From Crambe crambe (Eukaryota > Porifera > Demospongiae > Poecilosclerida > Crambeidae), in NCBI GenBank assembly GCA_963924555.1, contig OZ004595.1:868001-932000 (forward strand): 64,000 nucleotides of DNA. The letters are read 5' to 3'. Under the pieces are notes generated by a model that searched no databases, had not been told where the DNA came from, and saw only the letters and a list, made by a program, of their open reading frames with translations. Position 1 is the first letter of the stretch. Each line of letters opens with the position of its first letter. The position numbers were made by a program, and so were the translations under genes. This document shows, piece after piece, positions 59,101 to 64,000 of this stretch.

Positions 59101-61435
59101 CGGTGATATTCGAGAAGAAATAGTGCGTCTTGCACCTGAACCCCAATCCATCCCACTGCAGTATTACGCACTCGAACTAGAACTTGAAAAGAAAGAAGAG
59201 AGTGTGATTAGCTTCAAAGAATGTTTGGACATTGCCAAGCATTCCCTGCTTTTCGAAGAGACTGCGGCCAGAGCTGCCATCCATCATCTGGATAGCCTCA
59301 ACCTCATCCAACACTTCCCAGAGTGTGCCAAGGAGGTTATATTTTGTGACCCCAACATCCTCCTCAACAAGGTGAACGAGCTGATAGAGAAAAGCTACAG
59401 CTTGAGGGGCACTTTGACCCCTTCGAAACCCGAGGTACTATTAAAAGGAGACTGGATTAGATTCCACATGCGTGGCAGGGTGACCTTACCCATGCTGAAA
59501 GAGTTTCCTGAAGGCTTTGTGCAAAATCTTTATGATCATCGCACTCTGGCCAAGATCTTTGAAGACCTGCTCATTTTCACTTGTTTTGAGCACGATGATA
59601 GCTTTTTCATGCCTGCCCTGCTCGATGTTAAAGATCTGAAGCTCATCCAGCGACCGACTAAGACGTGCCTAATCATAGCGTTCTCCTCTGGGTATGCCCC
59701 CCTGGGACTTTTTTCTTCCTCCATTGCCTTTCTGACTTCAAGCAATAATCGATGGCCTTCTCCATGGATGTTCTTGTTCGAAAAAGGTCAACTCTTCCGA
59801 AATGTGATCAGCTTTGATGTGAATGCGGTAAAGGTCACTCTTATTGACTGCTCAGCTCATTTCGAGGTTCATGTGCAGCTGCAGGAAGGCATGCAAGAAG
59901 ACCCGTCCATGATGCCCGAAGTGTGCAGAATCATACGCCAAGGGATCAAGGAGGCCATCAAGCAATCGATGAAGAAACGCCACATCTGTAGTGCATCGTA
60001 TGGTGAGAGTTTCTTCTGCCCGTGTGACTCGTATGCTACCTACCACTTGGCCAGTGTGAAAGAAGTCTTTGGAAAGTATCGCAGGTGTTGTGATGTCCAC
60101 ACTGGAAAGGGTGGAGCTTTGGAAGAACATCACTACCAGTGGCTGGGAATAGAACCCTCTACACCATCAAAAGGTAGTAATACATTCTATTTAGCTAGTG
60201 GCCAAGGTACTGTAGGTGGCCGAGTCTTTGGTCACTCCAGCAGCTTGAACTACCTAGTGCATGCAGGCCTGTAACTGGGTACGGTGAACTTGCCTTAAAG
60301 ACCACCTGTATCCAGAGACCAACCTTCTATAAAGTGGTGTTCCCAAAGTATCATTTCGATTGATTTTGACCTCCATATAGAGACCATCTTCCTATTAAGA
60401 CCCACTTTTTTTTTTGCTCTGTATATAATTATTGATCTGATGCTCCATCCCTTGTAGGATCAGTTAAGTTCCCAGATATCAAGTATTTCCACCTCCAACT
60501 CATAAAATGGATCAACCCAAATGGTGAGGAAGCAAAGCTGAAAATTTACGAAGAGATGTCATCAAAATGGAAGGAAGTTGCTGGAGTGATTGGTCTGAGT
60601 AAAGCTGAGATTGACAATATAGCTGCTCCAGGGATGGGACGTGAAATGACTGATTGCATGCGTGACGTCTTTGGGAAGTGGATGGAGAATAGTGATACGC
60701 TTCCTAACCACACATGCTATCCACTAACTTGGGATGGCTTGTGCAACATTCTACAAGACTCTGACAGTGATACGCTGGTGAAACGATTGAAAGAAGCTCT
60801 AGCTGCTGAACAAAGCACCTTAAGAAATACCTTCCCTGCTAAACAGTGTAAGTCCTTAATTCTACATTCATAGGTGGTAGAGAGGTACATAGCTAACCTT
60901 GCAACTACAAAATTTGTACATAGCCTCCTTTCAAAGGACTTAACTGTGGCTTTGAAGTTGGGCTACTTGAAAGGAGGCTATGTTAGCCACCAAAGCTACC
61001 AATTTCAGTGCGTGGTGCCTATTCTGTTATGTTTGCTGGACTTTGACATTATTAACAACTCTTTCATTATTATAGCTCTGGCCACAGCTCTTGAAGGAAC
61101 TGGTCACACAGCTATTGCCTCCAAAGTCAGGAAAGGTGAGCACAGTCAAAATCAATGAGATTACAAACATTGATCTGCTTCTATTTTATATTTTATAGAA
61201 AAGCTCGGTCAAATCCTCACTACTCCTTCACCTCCAAGACCTACACCAGCAGGTGAGCAGTTTAACAGAGTGTGTATTATCATACTGGTACATGGTACTG
61301 TTAATGAATGCAGGTCCTTCTGTCAACCCTTTACCTGATGAGGTGGACAAGTGCTCACCTTATAACAGCCATGAAAAATCTCACCAAACTCCTTCCACTC
61401 CTCAAAGACGTGATAAATTTTGCCAATTTTTGTGA
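56129..61435 (+). CDS. Gene D: coiled-coil/Roc-COR GTPase/death-domain protein
   Basis: Eleven exons matching gene A one for one: 56129-56146, 56464-56496, 57154-57195, 57278-57452, 57878-57922, 58047-58096, 58190-60173, 60458-60847, 61076-61135, 61199-61252, 61314-61435. They give a continuous 990-residue frame. The Roc-COR exon differs from gene A by about 17 residues in 661 (counted by eye), with every GTPase motif kept. The death domain in exon 8 is essentially identical to A. Exon 9 again is only the 20-residue death-domain relic. The start MDESKQ is two codons shorter than in A-C, and the upstream motif resembles gene C rather than A. Function as for gene A. Confidence 0.85.
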
Positions 61436-61773
61436 TTGTTTTTATTTCATGTCCATCCTTAACTATTGTTCATCGCTTCATTATAACTACCAGTGGGAAA
61501 AAATCATTAATTTTTTAAAAAATCATGTATATTATAATAGAGAAGATAAGGTACATAGTGCAGCTGCTTGACTCTGCCACAAGGAATAAAAGTGAGTTAG
61601 ACGAAATATGTAGATTTGATAGAGAGTGTGTGAAAATGTGGCACAGAAAAAGAATTTCAAATAAGCAGATAACAGAATAGGATCGATAATTAACAGTATT
61701 ATGTAAAAATACAAGCAAAAATAGCAATTCAATAAAATTTGAAGGCTAAAATTTTCACTAAAAATTGTAAGAC

Positions 61774-62755
61774 CTAAATTTCAAAAAATTCGACAGGACC
61801 TAGGAGTCCACCATGGCTTCCAGCTAGAAGGGGGTCGTGGTGTGACTGGAGGAAAGCGTGTTGGATGTGGTACTTGGAGCTGTTATCCTCGTCACTCAAG
61901 ATGCTCACCCCATCCAGCACCATGCTACCGTCCACTGAGACAATCTCGGGAAATGGAAATGAAGTGTTTGTACGTGACTGCATCTCTATTCTGTGGTGAA
62001 CTGTTGGATTGACAAGACTCCCCTTTGCATACTGCAGGATTACTGACACTGTTCACCAAGCAAGGACTGTCAGACCTGCTGAGACTAGCAGGGGGAGGAA
62101 CACGATCACAAGGGCGTGCAGTGACCCTGAGAGTCCTGAGGGGATTCAATGGATGAAGATGAAGGTGACAGACTCTGACATTTCTCAGAGTCATCGAGGA
62201 GTTCTTGGATGCTATCGATATCCATCGTCTCCACTTCTTCCAACGAACTGGACATGGAACAATGTCCAGTCTTATCCGAGTCTCCCAGCAAATCCGCTAT
62301 CTCGCTATCAACTCCACCCTCAAATTTCAGCCCCCAGTCATCTAGCATTTTCTCATTGAGTTGGGAAGAGAGGAAGGTTCGGTGGCAACTTCTTGACTCC
62401 TTTTGAGTTTGTTGAGAATGTGTTCCCGAAACGCCATCAGGTTGGCTCGATTCATGGAACGAGGCCATTGAGTCTTCTTCTTCGTACTGCCCTTCATCGT
62501 CATCTTGCCCACTTTTGGAATACCTGTTTTACCTTTCTTTGGTGAGGACTGTGGACTCTCTGATTCATTATTGCTTGTCTGAGCATCTTCCATGTACCTG
62601 TGGCTTTGAGCACAAGTATCCAGTCCTACTTCCTTCTCCTTAGAGTCGGTGTGCAAGCAAGACATCTGTAGAGAAGCACTGCAAGACGGACTAGGAGTAC
62701 GAGGGGACACTGGTTTAGCAGGAGAAACTGGCTTAGCAAGAGATACTAATTTGTA
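61774..62755 (-). CDS. Acidic, Ser-rich minus-strand gene, copy D (internally deleted)
   Basis: Near-identical to the copy after gene A, but about 365 bp are missing: sequence equal to 14345 joins sequence equal to about 14710. The loss removes the Ser-rich middle and part of the acidic segment. The basic region, the NRANLMAFREHILNKLK motif, the distal acidic part and the SDEDNSSKYHIQH end remain. It is either a shorter splice-compatible form or a pseudogene. No initiating exon is seen. Confidence 0.45.
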
Positions 62756-63540
62756 ACACGATCCCTGAAGAAATCAGGAGAAGAAAACACAAGTCAAAAT
62801 GCTACACCCTTAAGGGTGCTGTCCATGGAGTATTATAACATCAGAGCTGCTTGGAGTAGCTAAATGAAACAAACACCTAGCTATGGGATACTGCACATGC
62901 TGCTACTACACACAGCAGCAATTCTTATAGCTAAATGCTACAGGATATCGTATCGAAGCATGACAAGATCTTGCTGACAGATGTAGCTAATAGTGATAGT
63001 CTGGTGCAGCTGCTTAGGTTCAGAGTTATATCATGTCCAATCAGTCCTGGCACAGCAGTCCTGGCACGAAATGACATTTTCAAGCAGGAATTTATGGCCC
63101 AGCTGGCTACTTATTATCATAGGCTAGCAATAATCATCACTTAGTTAGTGCATTGATGTTCCATTAATAGACCTGGCAACCTCTGGTTATGTCAGTGTGA
63201 TAACTAGCTGGTTTCTGGAGAGACTAGTTAGGCTACTAACTATCATCTTGGAACTATACCCAAAACTTAGAAAGAGAATATGGATGAGATTCTCTAAAAT
63301 ATCCCCATATCACTAGAGATTAGGGGGCCCCCAACGACCCCATCACTCTAGCTCTTTAGGGCCCCATATCCCTAGGGGGATGGGAGGCTGCAAATAAGGG
63401 ACTCCCTATTGGCTAAAGAGACTGGCAGATAGGTAGGTCTGGATCTACCTATGGAACTCTGGATCTGCATCTGGATCTACCCATGGAAGTTATGCTAGAA
63501 AATATTCCACTCATAAGTTCAAGTGGGCTGATCCAGGTAG
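62755..63540. repeat. Downstream block, copy D
   Basis: Near-identical to 15094-15855. It includes a 69-codon open frame (62935-63144, MLQDIVSKHDKILLTDVANS and on) that is interrupted in the A and 0 copies. It may be a relic of an old coding exon. Confidence 0.8.
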
Positions 63541-63544
63541 GGGC

Positions 63545-64000
63545 TGTGACATGTAGTTACATGTACTGTTTATAATTAGGTTACATGTTTACAGGTTAGC
63601 ACCTGCTTAGAGGTGCATTATCATTCTAGCAGCTGTTTTATATAGAGAGAATCAACAGACTATTACTCTTATACTATTTCGGAGATACCATATGGTGGCA
63701 GTGGCGATTGAACACTAGCTATTGAAAATGTCTCATATTCGTTTACAACCTCCAGATGCCTTTAATTTCCGCAACCCTAATGACTGGCCCAGATGGAAAA
63801 AAAGATTTGAACAATTTCGAGTTGCATCAAACCTGAGTAGGGATCCTGAAGATAGACAGATTAGTACCCTGCTATATTGTCTTGGGGAAGAAGCAGAGAA
63901 TGTTTTGACCTCTACAGGTATTTCGGAGGATGACAGAAAGAAATATGACTCAGTTCTATTGCAATTTGACAAATTTTTCAAAGTACGGAGGAATGTTATA
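63545..64000 (+). mobile_element. Second copy of the Ty3/Gypsy-type element (cut by window end)
   Basis: Contains the 5' LTR (about 63545-63695), the primer-binding region and the start of gag, in the same flanking context as the element at 15861. It continues past the window. Condition unknown beyond the edge; it is treated as a fossil. The shared site shows it was duplicated along with the gene rather than inserted afresh. Confidence 0.85.

Overview
This is eukaryotic, intron-bearing DNA. It most likely comes from a sponge, with an Amphimedon-like demosponge as the best guess. That rests on very short introns, compact genes, an expanded Roc-COR-Death family of the kind abundant in sponges, a delta-catenin gene ending in the animal PDZ ligand DSWV, and a rich load of diverse transposons. 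No rRNA, tRNA or CRISPR array was seen. The species call is inference.

The core of the window is a tandem, same-strand array of Roc-COR GTPase genes with death domains (DD), the architecture also found at the C-terminal end of DAPK1. Three are intact-looking: gene A (8065-13431), gene B (22897-28638) and gene D (56129-61435). Gene C (36344-40784) carries two disabling changes. A fifth, 'copy 0' (840-2332), keeps only the first exon and the last ones. Spliced by eye, A, B and D give continuous frames of 992, 1092 and 990 residues: short N-terminal exons with a coiled coil, one large Roc-COR exon, then DD and proline-rich linker exons. The copies are mosaics. B shares near-identical 5' and 3' arms with its neighbours but has a strongly different GTPase exon. 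C has the A/D-type GTPase exon joined to the B-type DD exon. A and D carry another DD plus a 60-base relic of the B-type DD. B alone can splice on a second C-terminal DD.

Between the genes lie duplicated blocks. An acidic/Ser-rich minus-strand gene sits downstream of A (13764-15101) and D (61774-62755), with fragments after copy 0 and C. One intergenic block precedes A and B, another precedes copy 0 and C. A fossil Ty3/Gypsy-type element at 15861-19971 has a second copy, cut by the window edge, at the same relative place after D, so it predates the A/D duplication.

Region by region: 1-2332 upstream block, MITE and decayed copy 0; 2333-8064 gene fragments and repeats; 8065-15101 gene A and the minus-strand gene; 15861-19971 LTR element; 21085-28638 duplicated block and gene B; 28639-32600 exon debris and a METAP2 pseudogene; 32791-35014 a 2.2 kb DNA transposon with long inverted ends; 35215-40784 upstream block and gene C; 41085-43110 fragments and two small putative membrane-protein genes; 43514-52640 a 9 kb KDZ-type DNA transposon with a divergent OTU/PHD gene; 52771-53490 a hAT remnant with 5-bp target duplications; 53721-55524 the 3' part of a delta-catenin gene; 56129-64000 gene D, the minus-strand gene and the start of the second LTR element.

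The most interesting signal is the exon-cassette structure of the Roc-COR-Death array. Near-identical arms flank exchangeable GTPase and death-domain exons bounded by symmetric phase-1 introns, as expected of a diversifying innate-immunity or cell-death signalling family. That function is inferred from domain content only.
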